Shown here piece by piece: positions 25,168-32,786 of a DNA stretch of 64,000 bases. The notes beneath the pieces were generated by a model. That model was not told the DNA's origin and made no database searches. It saw nothing but the letters and a program-made list of their open reading frames with translations. This DNA comes from Mycolicibacterium helvum (GTDB lineage: Bacteria; Actinomycetota; Actinomycetes; Mycobacteriales; Mycobacteriaceae): the NCBI RefSeq assembly GCF_010731895.1, contig NZ_AP022596.1, positions 2,108,001-2,172,000 of the forward strand. The letters are read 5' to 3'. Positions within the stretch are counted from its first letter, which is position 1. Every line of letters begins with the position of its first letter. The position numbers and the translations under genes are program-made.

Positions 25168-25998
25168 TTAGATCAGTTCCGAGATGAGGTGCCCGGTTTG
25201 GACTGCCCAGCCGGGTCGTTCGTCATGGGTGATGTCGCGGGTTTCCAGCTCCAGCGCGAAATGGCTGTGGTAGCCAGCGCCGGCAAGCGCCTTGAGGCCG
25301 CGGCCAAAATCGACGGCGCCGTTGCCGACGGACAGGTTGATGTCGCCGGGCACAGCATCGCGGATGTGCACATGCGCGATGTGGGGGCCGAACCGGTCCA
25401 CGAACTCGACCGGATCCCCGCCGGAGGCGACGATGTGGCTGAAGTCCATCACAATCCCAACCCGGCCCTCGACGCGTTCGGTCAGTGCCCCAGCACGATC
25501 GATGTCGAAGCACAGTCGGTGGAAGTGCAGTGACTCGGTCCACAATTCGACTCCTGCGGAGGCGGAAATACCGGCCGCCCAGATGAGTTCGGTGGCGACT
25601 CGGTCGAGGTCGATGTCCAGCGATTCCAGCGGATCGTGGCTCAGTGCGCCGCACGGCAGCACCAGAGCGCGCGATCCGGTGGCGGCCGCGAGTGCGACGA
25701 GCGCCTCGACGTGCGCAGTGCGGGCAGCACGGGCGGCGACGTCCAGCGCGGCGTTGAGGTCGCCGACGTCGCCGTTGATCGATCGCACCGTCAGCCCGGA
25801 CTCCGCAACGGTGGCGGCGACGGCGGCGACGGCCACCTCGTCCAGGACATAGGGCACGTGGTCGCAGACGCCAGGCAGGGCGCCGAGGTCGATCTCGGTG
25901 AAACCCAGACCCGCGATCGTCTGCAGCGCCGCAGGCAGCGGCTGGTGCCGAAAACTGATCGTCGAACAGCCGAGCCGGGGATGGAATGTCGCGTTCAC
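25168..25998 (-). CDS. Sugar phosphate isomerase/epimerase (AP-endonuclease-2-like TIM barrel)
   Basis: The 276-residue TIM-barrel protein shows metal-site segments VELWTESLHFHRL, GIVMDFSHIVASGG, HIAHVHIRDAVPGDIN and FALELETRD. These are typical of xylose-isomerase-like epimerases. The start is GTG at 25998, because AGGAGG lies four bases before it (AGGAGGTGAC); a longer frame from 26022 would include that site. It is first in the minus-strand arm, 23 bases before the SDR. It could be an L-erythrulose-1-phosphate isomerase-like step; a 3-oxo-isoapionate-type decarboxylase of the same fold is an alternative. Confidence 0.85.
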   Translation of the reverse strand: MNATFHPRLGCSTISFRHQPLPAALQTIAGLGFTEIDLGALPGVCDHVPYVLDEVAVAAVAATVAESGLTVRSINGDVGDLNAALDVAARAARTAHVEALVALAAATGSRALVLPCGALSHDPLESLDIDLDRVATELIWAAGISASAGVELWTESLHFHRLCFDIDRAGALTERVEGRVGIVMDFSHIVASGGDPVEFVDRFGPHIAHVHIRDAVPGDINLSVGNGAVDFGRGLKALAGAGYHSHFALELETRDITHDERPGWAVQTGHLISELI

Positions 25999-26030
25999 GT
26001 CACCTCCTGTGATGGCGACCACAGTATCCC

Positions 26031-26050
26031 AGTCGACTGTTAACAGTCAA
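26031..26050. promoter_or_regulatory. Candidate GntR operator O1 at the catabolic divergent promoter
   Basis: GACTGTTAACAGTC (26035-26048) is a perfect palindrome. AGTCGACTGTTAACA (26031-26045) fits the shared pattern TGTYGAC-N-GTYGACA at 13 of 15 positions. It lies 33 bp upstream of the TIM-barrel gene. Confidence 0.6.
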
Positions 26051-26066
26051 CGGGCGACTATACGTT

Positions 26067-26085
26067 GATGTCGACTGTTGACATC
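26067..26085. promoter_or_regulatory. Candidate GntR operator O2
   Basis: GATGTCGACTGTTGACATC is a 19-bp near-palindrome with perfect 6-bp outer arms. It shares the core TGTCGAC-T-GTTGACA with O3. Confidence 0.62.
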
Positions 26086-26119
26086 TATTGTGCGCGGGAT
26101 CACACTGGTTGCCTACTGC

Positions 26120-26138
26120 ACTGTTGACCGTCGACAGT
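26120..26138. promoter_or_regulatory. Candidate GntR operator O3
   Basis: ACTGTTGACCGTCGACAGT is a 19-bp near-palindrome with the core TGTTGAC-C-GTCGACA. It lies 57 bp before the transporter ATG. With O1 and O2 it forms a regularly spaced set of three sites in the 196-bp divergent region. Confidence 0.62.
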
Positions 26139-26194
26139 GGCCTGGATTGCTAATTGGAAGCCCAGGTGGGAATGGTTTTGAAAGGATGACCACC

Positions 26195-27529
26195 ATGAGC
26201 GCTGACGCTCTGAGGATGCGCGGGCCGGTGAACGGCACACCGGACGCCAGGCGGGTCGCGATCGGTTCCGCCGTCGGCGCCGTCATCGAGACTTACGACT
26301 TCATCGGCTTCGGTACCGCGGCCGCCCTGTACTTCGGCCACGCGTTCTTCCCGAACTCCAGCCCGGTCGCCGGCACGTTGGCCGCGTTCGCCACCCTCGG
26401 CGTCGGCTTCGCCGCCCGCCCACTCGGTGGCATCATCGGCGGGCACCTCGGCGATAAGCTCGGCCGCAAACCCGTGCTCGTCGCGTCGCTGATCGTCATG
26501 GGACTGGCGACCTTTGCGATCGGACTGCTGCCCACCTATGCCGCGGTCGGCGTGCTGGCGCCGGCGCTGTTGGTGACCGTTCGCATCGTCCAGGGCCTGG
26601 CGTTCGGCGCCGAGTGGGGTGGCGCCATCCTGATGAGCTACGAGCACGCGCCGTGGAAGAAGAAGGGTCGCTACACCGGCATCGTGCAGGCAGGGTTCCC
26701 GGTCGGGCTGCTCTTGGCCAACCTGGTCTTTCTGGTGAGCGTCCACCTCGGTGGCGACTGGGCCTGGCGCGTGCCGTTCCTCGCCAGCATCTTCCTGGTC
26801 ATCGTCGGCCTGATCATCCGGGCCCGGGTGCCCGAATCCCCGGTGTTCGAAGACGTCAAGAACGAGGGCAAGATCGTGCGCTCCCCGATCGTCGAGGTCC
26901 TACGCACCGATTGGCGAAATATCTTGCGCGGCATCGGACTTCGCATTGCCGAAACCGCCGGTTACGCGGTGTCCATCACCTACATGATCAGCTATCTGAA
27001 GAACGCCCACCTCGCTACCGCGACCCAGACCCTGGTGGCGCTGTGCATTGCCTCGTTCCTCGGCATCTTCGCGACCATGGCGTGGGCGAGACTGACCGAC
27101 CGGGTGGGCCGCCGGCCGGTGTACATCTGGGTGTGCGCCCTCGGCATCCCGTTCGGCGTGCTGATGTTCCTGCTCGTCAACACCGGGCTGCTCGTGCTCA
27201 TCGTCGCGACCTTCGTGGTCGCCTACGGCGTGTGCCAGAACGCGCTGGCGGGCGCGCAGGGGGCCTGGTTCCCGGAGCTGTTCACCGCCAACACCCGCGC
27301 TTCCGGCGCCTCACTCGCCTACCAGATCTCGGCCATGGTCTCCGGCTTCACGCCCTTCATCACGACGCTGTTGTTCGAGTGGTTCGGCTGGATGGGGCCG
27401 GCACTGCTGTTCTCCGGCTATGCCGCCATCGGCCTGGTGGCCGCGCTGTCCACCCGGGAGACGTGGGGTGCTGCCGAGCGCCAAGCCGCGGACCTGGCCG
27501 CCTCCCAATCCCATGTGCTGGCCGCCTGA
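26195..27529 (+). CDS. MFS transporter, metabolite:H+ symporter (MHS) type
   Basis: The 444-residue protein has 12 predicted membrane segments. MHS family features include IGSAVGAVIETYDFIGFG at the start, GGIIGGHLGDKLGRKPVLV (loop 2-3 motif), RIVQGLAFGAEWGGAILM and ARVPESPVF. It would import the substrate of the cluster across the plasma membrane. The ATG at 26195 is chosen for AAAGGA eight bases upstream; ATG 26186 is possible. Its stop overlaps the transketolase N-terminal gene start (TGATG). Known MHS substrates are mostly organic acids and osmolytes, so polyol import would be atypical. Confidence 0.9.
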   Translation: MSADALRMRGPVNGTPDARRVAIGSAVGAVIETYDFIGFGTAAALYFGHAFFPNSSPVAGTLAAFATLGVGFAARPLGGIIGGHLGDKLGRKPVLVASLIVMGLATFAIGLLPTYAAVGVLAPALLVTVRIVQGLAFGAEWGGAILMSYEHAPWKKKGRYTGIVQAGFPVGLLLANLVFLVSVHLGGDWAWRVPFLASIFLVIVGLIIRARVPESPVFEDVKNEGKIVRSPIVEVLRTDWRNILRGIGLRIAETAGYAVSITYMISYLKNAHLATATQTLVALCIASFLGIFATMAWARLTDRVGRRPVYIWVCALGIPFGVLMFLLVNTGLLVLIVATFVVAYGVCQNALAGAQGAWFPELFTANTRASGASLAYQISAMVSGFTPFITTLLFEWFGWMGPALLFSGYAAIGLVAALSTRETWGAAERQAADLAASQSHVLAA

Positions 27530-28356
27530 TGCGGGCCGACAAGGTTCGAGATGCCGCGTACCGCATGCGCCATCACGTCCTGAACATGGGTGAAGCACAG
27601 GGACAGGGCTACGTCGGCCAGGCCCTGGGAGCCGCCGACATGCTGGCCGCGGTCTACGCCGACCAGCTGAACTACCGGGCTGACGACCCGCATTGGGACG
27701 GCCGCGACCGCTTCCTACTGTCGACCGGGCACTACGCGATCGGGTTGTATGCGGCTCTGGCCGAGGCCGGCATCATCGGCGTCGACGAGCTCGACACCTA
27801 CGGTTCCGACGACTCCAGATTGCCGATGTCCGGAATGGCCAGCTACACACCGGGAGTGGAGATATCCGGTGGATCGCTCGGGCACGGTCTGACCGTGGCT
27901 GTCGGGATGGCTTTGGGGCTGCGACACCAAGGCTCGAGGGCTCGTGTGATCAACTTCCTGTCCGACGGCGAACTCGACGAGGGTTCGACATGGGAAGGCG
28001 CCATGGGTGCTGCGCACCATCGGCTGGGCAACCTGGTTGCCATGGTCGACATCAACGCGCTGCAAGCCGACGGTCCCACAGCCGGTGTGCTGCGCACTGA
28101 GCCGGTGGCCGACAAATGGGCGGCCTGCGGCTGGCATGTGCAACGCATCGACGGCAACGATGTCGGCGCGCTGCTCGAGGCCTTCGATCTCTGCGATCCC
28201 GATAGACCATCAATCATTCTGTGCGACACGAGAATCGGATGTGGGGTACCACTGCTGGAGGACCGCGAGAAGGCGCACTTCATGCGCATCGACGCCGACG
28301 AATGGCAGATCTGCCGCGATCAGCTCACCCAGAACCACGAAGGAGTTCCCGCGTGA
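27529..28356 (+). CDS. Transketolase, N-terminal (TPP-binding) subunit
   Basis: The 275-residue protein is the first half of a split transketolase. The thiamine-diphosphate fold is clear: RFLLSTGHYAIGLYAALAEAG, SGGSLGHGLTVAVGMALG, and the TPP/Mg signature SDGELDEGSTWEGAMGAAHH followed by LVAMVDINALQADG. It needs the C-terminal partner encoded next, whose GTG overlaps its stop (GTGA). Together they would move a two-carbon ketol unit, for example from a ketose phosphate to erythrose 4-phosphate. There is a one-base overlap with the transporter stop. Confidence 0.93.
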   Translation: MRADKVRDAAYRMRHHVLNMGEAQGQGYVGQALGAADMLAAVYADQLNYRADDPHWDGRDRFLLSTGHYAIGLYAALAEAGIIGVDELDTYGSDDSRLPMSGMASYTPGVEISGGSLGHGLTVAVGMALGLRHQGSRARVINFLSDGELDEGSTWEGAMGAAHHRLGNLVAMVDINALQADGPTAGVLRTEPVADKWAACGWHVQRIDGNDVGALLEAFDLCDPDRPSIILCDTRIGCGVPLLEDREKAHFMRIDADEWQICRDQLTQNHEGVPA

Positions 28357-29336
28357 CCGCGCCCGCCAAGCTCAAGACTTCGGCGATGATCGCGTCGTTC
28401 GCCGATCCCGGCCAGAAGACCGCGCCGGCGCCATTCGGCCACGCTCTGGTCAAGGCCGCCCGGGACGACGACCGGATCGTCGGCCTTACCGCCGATCTGG
28501 GCAAGTACACCGATATGCACATCTTTGCGACTGAGTTCCCCGACCGGTTCTTCCAAATGGGGATGGCCGAGCAGTTGCTCTTCGGAGCAGCGGCCGGCAT
28601 GGCGGAGACCGGTCTGGTGCCGTTCGCATCGACGTACTCGGTGTTTGCCGCGCGGCGAGCCTACGATTTCATCTGCCTGGACATCGCCGAGCCGAATCTC
28701 AACGTCAACATCGTCGGCGGCCTACCGGGGCTCACAACCGGGTACGGACCGTCACATCAGGCCACCGAGGACATCGCCATCTTCCGCGGCATGCCGAACC
28801 TGACGATCGTCGACCCGTGCGATTCGGTGGAAATCGAGCAGGCCGTACCGCAGTTGGCCCGGCACCCGGGACCGACGTATCTGCGGCTGCTACGCGGGAA
28901 TGTGCCGACAGTGCTCGACGAATACGGCTACCGTTTCGAGCTCGGCAAGGCCAAGACGCTCAGGGACGGGGCCGACGTCGTGCTGATCTCCAGCGGACTG
29001 ATGACAATGCGTGCGTTACAGGCCGCCGACGCACTCGCCTCGCATAACGTCGGCGTCGCGGTGGTGCACACCCCGACCATCAAACCGTTCGACGCTGAAA
29101 CCGTGCTGGCGCAGGTTGATTCGGACCGCTTGGTGCTGACGTGCGAGAACCACACGGTGATTGGCGGACTCTTTGAGACGGTGGCCTCCGCCGCTGTATC
29201 GCGGGGCCTGAGCCGACAGATCACGCCCATCGCGCTACCAGACGAATTCCTGGCTGCCGGCGCCCTGCCGACGCTGCACGATCGCTACGGGCTATCGACA
29301 ACGAAGATCGTCACGACGGTACTGGAGCGACTGTAG
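28353..29336 (+). CDS. Transketolase, C-terminal (pyrimidine-binding) subunit
   Basis: The 327-residue partner subunit carries the pyrimidine-binding domain: VGLTADLGKYTDMHIF, FFQMGMAEQLLFGAAAGMA with the catalytic Glu that activates TPP, and PFASTYSVFAARRAYDFI. The transketolase C-terminal domain follows from about residue 195 (DVVLISSGLMTMRALQAA, VLTCENHTVIGGL). The start is GTG 28353, set by the GAAGGAG Shine-Dalgarno at 28338-28344 and the GTGA overlap; longer frames to 28221 are read-through. Split transketolases are typical of dedicated catabolic clusters. Confidence 0.93.
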   Translation: MTAPAKLKTSAMIASFADPGQKTAPAPFGHALVKAARDDDRIVGLTADLGKYTDMHIFATEFPDRFFQMGMAEQLLFGAAAGMAETGLVPFASTYSVFAARRAYDFICLDIAEPNLNVNIVGGLPGLTTGYGPSHQATEDIAIFRGMPNLTIVDPCDSVEIEQAVPQLARHPGPTYLRLLRGNVPTVLDEYGYRFELGKAKTLRDGADVVLISSGLMTMRALQAADALASHNVGVAVVHTPTIKPFDAETVLAQVDSDRLVLTCENHTVIGGLFETVASAAVSRGLSRQITPIALPDEFLAAGALPTLHDRYGLSTTKIVTTVLERL

Positions 29337-29338
29337 AG

Positions 29339-29360
29339 TGTTGACAACTGAATGTTGACA
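29339..29360. promoter_or_regulatory. Direct repeat TGTTGACA x2 before gntR
   Basis: TGTTGACA occurs at 29339-29346 and again at 29353-29360, 14 bp apart. It is immediately upstream of the gntR Shine-Dalgarno (AAGGGAG, 29363-29369). It matches the half-site in operators O1 to O3, which suggests that GntR autoregulates. Confidence 0.55.
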
Positions 29361-29375
29361 TTAAGGGAGCGTCCC

Positions 29376-30041
29376 ATGTCGGTGGATGGCACGTCGTTGC
29401 TGCGGCTGGAAAAGACCAGCCTGCGCGAGCAGGCGCTGAGTGCTCTGCGGCGCGCCATCACCACCGGCCAGCTCACCCCCGGCACGCATCTGGTGGAAAC
29501 GGATTTATCCGACGCTCTGCAGATCAGCCGCGGCACCCTGCGTGAGGCCATGCGCCAGCTACAGCAGGAAGGCCTCATTTCAATGGGCGCCCGGGGCCGC
29601 CTGTCGGTACGACACCTGGACGCCAAGGAGATCCGCGACATCTTCAATGTCAGGGCGGCATTGGAATCGCTGGCCGCCCGCGAATTGGCTTCTCGCGCAG
29701 ACCGGGCGGACCTGGTGACAGCGCTGCGTCACGCCGTCGATGAGATGCAACGCTGGGCGGCCGCCAACCTTGAGGACCGGATCGAGGCCGACTTACGTTT
29801 CCACCGCACGATGTGCCAACTAACCGGAAACGAGACGCTCCTGCACCAGTGGACATCGCTGGAAGGCAGCATCCGGATGTCAATCATGTTCGCCGGCGTG
29901 GACCGCGCGATCAAAAACATGGATGCCAAACGACATAACGACATTGTCGACGCCATCGAGTCGGGGGACGGCGACAAGGCCGCCGCCACGGTTCAGGACC
30001 ATATGTCGGGTGCGGCGTCGACGTTGGTCGGTTCCGCGTAG
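29376..30041 (+). CDS. GntR-family regulator, FCD/FadR subfamily
   Basis: The 221-residue regulator has an N-terminal winged helix (about residues 12-75; SLREQALSALRRAITTGQL, LSDALQISRGTLREAMRQLQ). The C-terminal all-helical FCD domain (about 85-210) has metal-site-type residues in DLRFHRTMCQ (Asp and His) and NMDAKRHNDIVDAI (His). The ATG at 29376 is fixed by AAGGGAG six bases before it; the ORF start at 29352 lies inside the repeated operator. It is the last gene of the plus-strand arm and the probable regulator of both arms, with ligand likely a pathway intermediate. Confidence 0.92.
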   Translation: MSVDGTSLLRLEKTSLREQALSALRRAITTGQLTPGTHLVETDLSDALQISRGTLREAMRQLQQEGLISMGARGRLSVRHLDAKEIRDIFNVRAALESLAARELASRADRADLVTALRHAVDEMQRWAAANLEDRIEADLRFHRTMCQLTGNETLLHQWTSLEGSIRMSIMFAGVDRAIKNMDAKRHNDIVDAIESGDGDKAAATVQDHMSGAASTLVGSA

Positions 30042-30057
30042 TAGGGCGCCTAACCCG

Positions 30058-30882
30058 TCAGGGCTGCCCGAGCACCCGGCGCATAACCGCGTCGCGCGCG
30101 CGGGCCGGGAGCTTGGTCATCACCGTCATCTGGATCGTGGTGGCCACCCCGACCGGGTAGCGCGCCTTGGCACGGCGAGCGGTCAGCGCCTCGTGTACCA
30201 CCTTGGCCACCTTTTCCGGGTCCACGGCCAGCCGCTGCTGCATCTGAATTGACTTGCGCATGCCTGCAACATGTTTGGTGTAGAGGGCGCGGTGGTTCGC
30301 CGTCAGCGCGGCTTCCATGTCGGCGACAGCCTGGTCGGCCGTGCGCCACAGGTCGGTGTCTGTCTGGGCCGGCTCGACCACACTGACCGCGATCTGCCAT
30401 GGGCGAAGCTCAAGTCGCAGCGCATCGGCGGCAGCCTCGAGTGCGAACTTGGAGGCGCTGTACGCACCCATCATCGGTGCCGAAACCTGGCCATTCACAC
30501 TGGAAATGAACACGATTCGGCCACGCGACTCGCGCAGCAGCGGAAGCACCGCCGAAGTGACAGCGAGTTGACCGACGACATTGACGTCCAATTGCCGTCG
30601 AATCTCGGCCGGGGGCAACCCCTCCAGCGGGCCGGTGACTGCGATTCCGGCGTTGTTGACCACCGCATCAAGACGCCCCGGCAGCACCTCTAGCAGCGCG
30701 GCGACCTGTGCGTCGTCGGTGATGTCGAGCGTGACCGCACTGACCCGAGGTAGTGCTGACAACGCTTCGGCGTCGGCCGCACTACGCACACCGCCGATGA
30801 CGTCCCAGCCGGCGGCGGCCAGATAACTCACTATCGACCTACCGATTCCCCGGGCTGCGCCGGTGACCAGAACAGTGGGCAT
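30058..30882 (-). CDS. Short-chain dehydrogenase/reductase
   Basis: The 274-residue classical SDR has TGAARGIG (7-14), NNAG, a catalytic Ser in VFISSVNGQVSAPMMG, and YSASK. The C-terminal region KVAKVVHEALTARRAKARY resembles mycobacterial SDRs that act on lipid or sterol-type substrates. The start is ATG 30882. It converges with gntR, with 16 bases between stops. It probably shares a transcript with the upstream DUF1275 gene (14-base gap). Substrate unknown. Confidence 0.9.
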   Translation of the reverse strand: MPTVLVTGAARGIGRSIVSYLAAAGWDVIGGVRSAADAEALSALPRVSAVTLDITDDAQVAALLEVLPGRLDAVVNNAGIAVTGPLEGLPPAEIRRQLDVNVVGQLAVTSAVLPLLRESRGRIVFISSVNGQVSAPMMGAYSASKFALEAAADALRLELRPWQIAVSVVEPAQTDTDLWRTADQAVADMEAALTANHRALYTKHVAGMRKSIQMQQRLAVDPEKVAKVVHEALTARRAKARYPVGVATTIQMTVMTKLPARARDAVMRRVLGQP

Positions 30883-30896
30883 AGGCCCGACTGTAG

Positions 30897-31580
30897 CTAT
30901 CCCGCCGCGGGTCGCGGGCCGTACCGGAAGACGGCCAGACTGGTTGCCACCACGATCGCAGCCAGCCCGATCACCGGTGCCACCGTCCAGCGCGTCATCG
31001 TCGCACCGACCATCGCGCCCGCGCATAGCGTCGCCACCACGCTGAAGCGCAGCTTTTGGCGCGCCCCGCTGCCGCCGGCGAGCCGACTGTCGACGCCGAT
31101 GCCTACCAGCGTGGACGTCAGCACCGTGGTGCTGAGTTCCTGCACGCCGAACTGGCGCGCGGCGGCGTTCTGGGCGCCGAAGGTCAGGGCCAGGCCGGCG
31201 ATCAGGATGAGCTTGCCGTTGTCGTGATAGTCCACGACGCCGGTGCCGGCGAGCACCGCCAGCACGCCCAGCAGGACCACCTCGCTGCCCAGCGCCGCCG
31301 TCAGCCATACCCGCACCTCGTAGTCGAAGTGGCGCGCGAACCGGCCGCCCAACACGGTCCCGACGAGGAAGCTGACGAACGAGAGGATCGCGGCGATCAT
31401 GTCCACCCCGGAATGCGGAACGAACCAGAATCCGAGGAAGACCACGTTGCCGGTCATGTTGGCGACGAACACATGCCCGAGCACCAGCACGCTGACCGCG
31501 TCGACCAAGCCGGTGGCAAAGGTCAACAGCAGCAGCGCGACGACGGTGGAGCGTTCCGATACGGGCGAGGCGACGACCAT
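30897..31580 (-). CDS. DUF1275 (YoaK-type) membrane protein
   Basis: The 227-residue protein has six predicted membrane segments. Family motifs are ATGLVDAVSVLVLGHVFVANMTGNVVFLG and GAQNAAARQFGVQELSTTVLT. Transport function is suspected for the family but not established. It lies directly downstream of the mce-associated genes on the same strand (25-base gap to the stop at 31606). It may therefore sit at the end of the mce1 transcript. Confidence 0.9.
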   Translation of the reverse strand: MVVASPVSERSTVVALLLLTFATGLVDAVSVLVLGHVFVANMTGNVVFLGFWFVPHSGVDMIAAILSFVSFLVGTVLGGRFARHFDYEVRVWLTAALGSEVVLLGVLAVLAGTGVVDYHDNGKLILIAGLALTFGAQNAAARQFGVQELSTTVLTSTLVGIGVDSRLAGGSGARQKLRFSVVATLCAGAMVGATMTRWTVAPVIGLAAIVVATSLAVFRYGPRPAAG

Positions 31581-31605
31581 GCGCCAAGTATCGCCAATCG
31601 GCGTC

Positions 31606-32262
31606 TCAGAGCCTCGGCGTGAGGTCCAGCGACGTCACGGTGGTCATCTTGGTGACCAGCCAATGCGAGCCCTCCCGGGTGAGCTGCACGCGGTAGGACA
31701 GGTACTTCGTCGACGGGATGTCCTTGCTCAGCGGGCTCTTCGACGTGGTGTTGGTGTAGACGATCGCGGTGGCATCTGAGCCATTCAGCGATTCGACGGC
31801 CGCGCCGACCACTTCGGTGCTGTTGGTGACCTTGGCCTGTTTGTTGGTCGGCACGATGGCGTCGACGTACTTGCGGTACTGATCCTCGAAGTCCCCGGAC
31901 AGGTACTTCGCTGACCGGTCCGGCAACTTGTCCATGTCGTCGGGGGTGTAAGTCCACAGCGTCGTGATCGCCTCGGCAGCGGTGCGGGCGATAGTGAGCT
32001 TGGTGTCGACGGTCGCCCGGTCCATCAGATAGGGCTGCACGGTGGCACCGGCGAAGGCACCTGCCGCGACAAACAGCGCCGCCGATACGCCCACCGCTAG
32101 AGTTTTCTTGTTGGGGCTGAAGCGCTTTCGCGCCTTCGGCGACTCTTCGGTTGCCGACTCGGAGGCGGTCTCGGCGACGCCAAGCTCGACGGCCTCGCTA
32201 CGCACCTCGCGGTCGGACGCCCCGTCAGTCAGATCACCTGCAGTAGGTTGCTGATCTTCCAC
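31606..32262 (-). CDS. Mce-associated membrane protein (Rv0178-like)
   Basis: This is a 218-residue single-pass protein. An acidic cytoplasmic N-terminus (about 45 residues) precedes a membrane segment TLAVGVSAALFVAAGAFAGA and an external domain of about 140 residues of the SnoaL/NTF2-like Mam type. The GTG start lies 34 bases inside the upstream gene, so translation is coupled. It is the last of four accessory genes after mce1F. Such proteins stabilise Mce transporters in mycobacteria. Confidence 0.88.
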   Translation of the reverse strand: MEDQQPTAGDLTDGASDREVRSEAVELGVAETASESATEESPKARKRFSPNKKTLAVGVSAALFVAAGAFAGATVQPYLMDRATVDTKLTIARTAAEAITTLWTYTPDDMDKLPDRSAKYLSGDFEDQYRKYVDAIVPTNKQAKVTNSTEVVGAAVESLNGSDATAIVYTNTTSKSPLSKDIPSTKYLSYRVQLTREGSHWLVTKMTTVTSLDLTPRL

Positions 32263-32786
32263 GGCCCTGCCGCACCTCCTTCTTGAGTCGCGGTGACCAT
32301 CCAGCGGCTACCGCTTTCGATGGTCTTGCCGTCGGGCATCCTGGTCTTGGTCGTGGCGGCCACTGCCACATCCGCACTGCCGTCGCGGTTCCAGCGCTCG
32401 ATACCGAGGGCCTGCACGGTGCCCGCCGTCGGCTCGGCCCGGGCCACCTGGATGACGACCTCGTTCATCTTGTCCTGATACAGCTTGGCGAACTGCCCGG
32501 TGCCCTGGGACAGCACCTTGTCGGCGTAGTCGTTGGCGTGGAACGGGTCGATCGACGTGTACTGCGTGACGAAGCCGCGAACGAAACTCAGCACCGCCAC
32601 CTCACGAATCGCGTCCTGCCGCTGGGTTTCCCGTTTCACCAGCAGCAGAGTGCTCACCGTCAGTGCGGCGATGATCGCGACCGCGGCAAGACCCGCGACC
32701 AGCGGCAGTACCCACCGGCGCGGTTGCGCGTCGGGCAGCCGGAACAGCTCCTGGGCGTCGGCGTCGACCTTGCGCCGCGGGCTCAC
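32229..32786 (-). CDS. Mce-associated membrane protein (Rv0177-like)
   Basis: The 185-residue protein has an N-terminal cytoplasmic segment, one membrane helix (WVLPLVAGLAAVAIIAALTVSTLLL) and an external NTF2-like domain (FVTQYTSIDPFHANDYADKVL). Its ATG overlaps the RDD-protein stop by four bases. The likely role is assembly or stability of the Mce1 importer. It lacks a lipobox. Confidence 0.88.
   Translation of the reverse strand: MSPRRKVDADAQELFRLPDAQPRRWVLPLVAGLAAVAIIAALTVSTLLLVKRETQRQDAIREVAVLSFVRGFVTQYTSIDPFHANDYADKVLSQGTGQFAKLYQDKMNEVVIQVARAEPTAGTVQALGIERWNRDGSADVAVAATTKTRMPDGKTIESGSRWMVTATQEGGAAGPWKISNLLQVI

Noticed and set aside
26614..27528. Apparent fusion of an Arg/Pro-rich protein to the transketolase N-terminal half
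   Set aside because: The upstream part is the transporter gene read out of frame. The transketolase begins at the TGATG overlap at 27529.
22171..29336. Sulfoquinovose sulfo-transketolase pathway as identity of the cluster
   Set aside because: A split transketolase and RpiB-type isomerase occur there too. However, the DhaK-DhaL kinase and the absence of sulfonate transporters or sulfo-specific reductases do not fit.
30883..31587. Apparent N-terminal extension of the SDR at 30058 through the DUF1275 gene
   Set aside because: It is the DUF1275 gene in another frame, with low-complexity Arg/Gly content. The SDR fold starts at ATG 30882.
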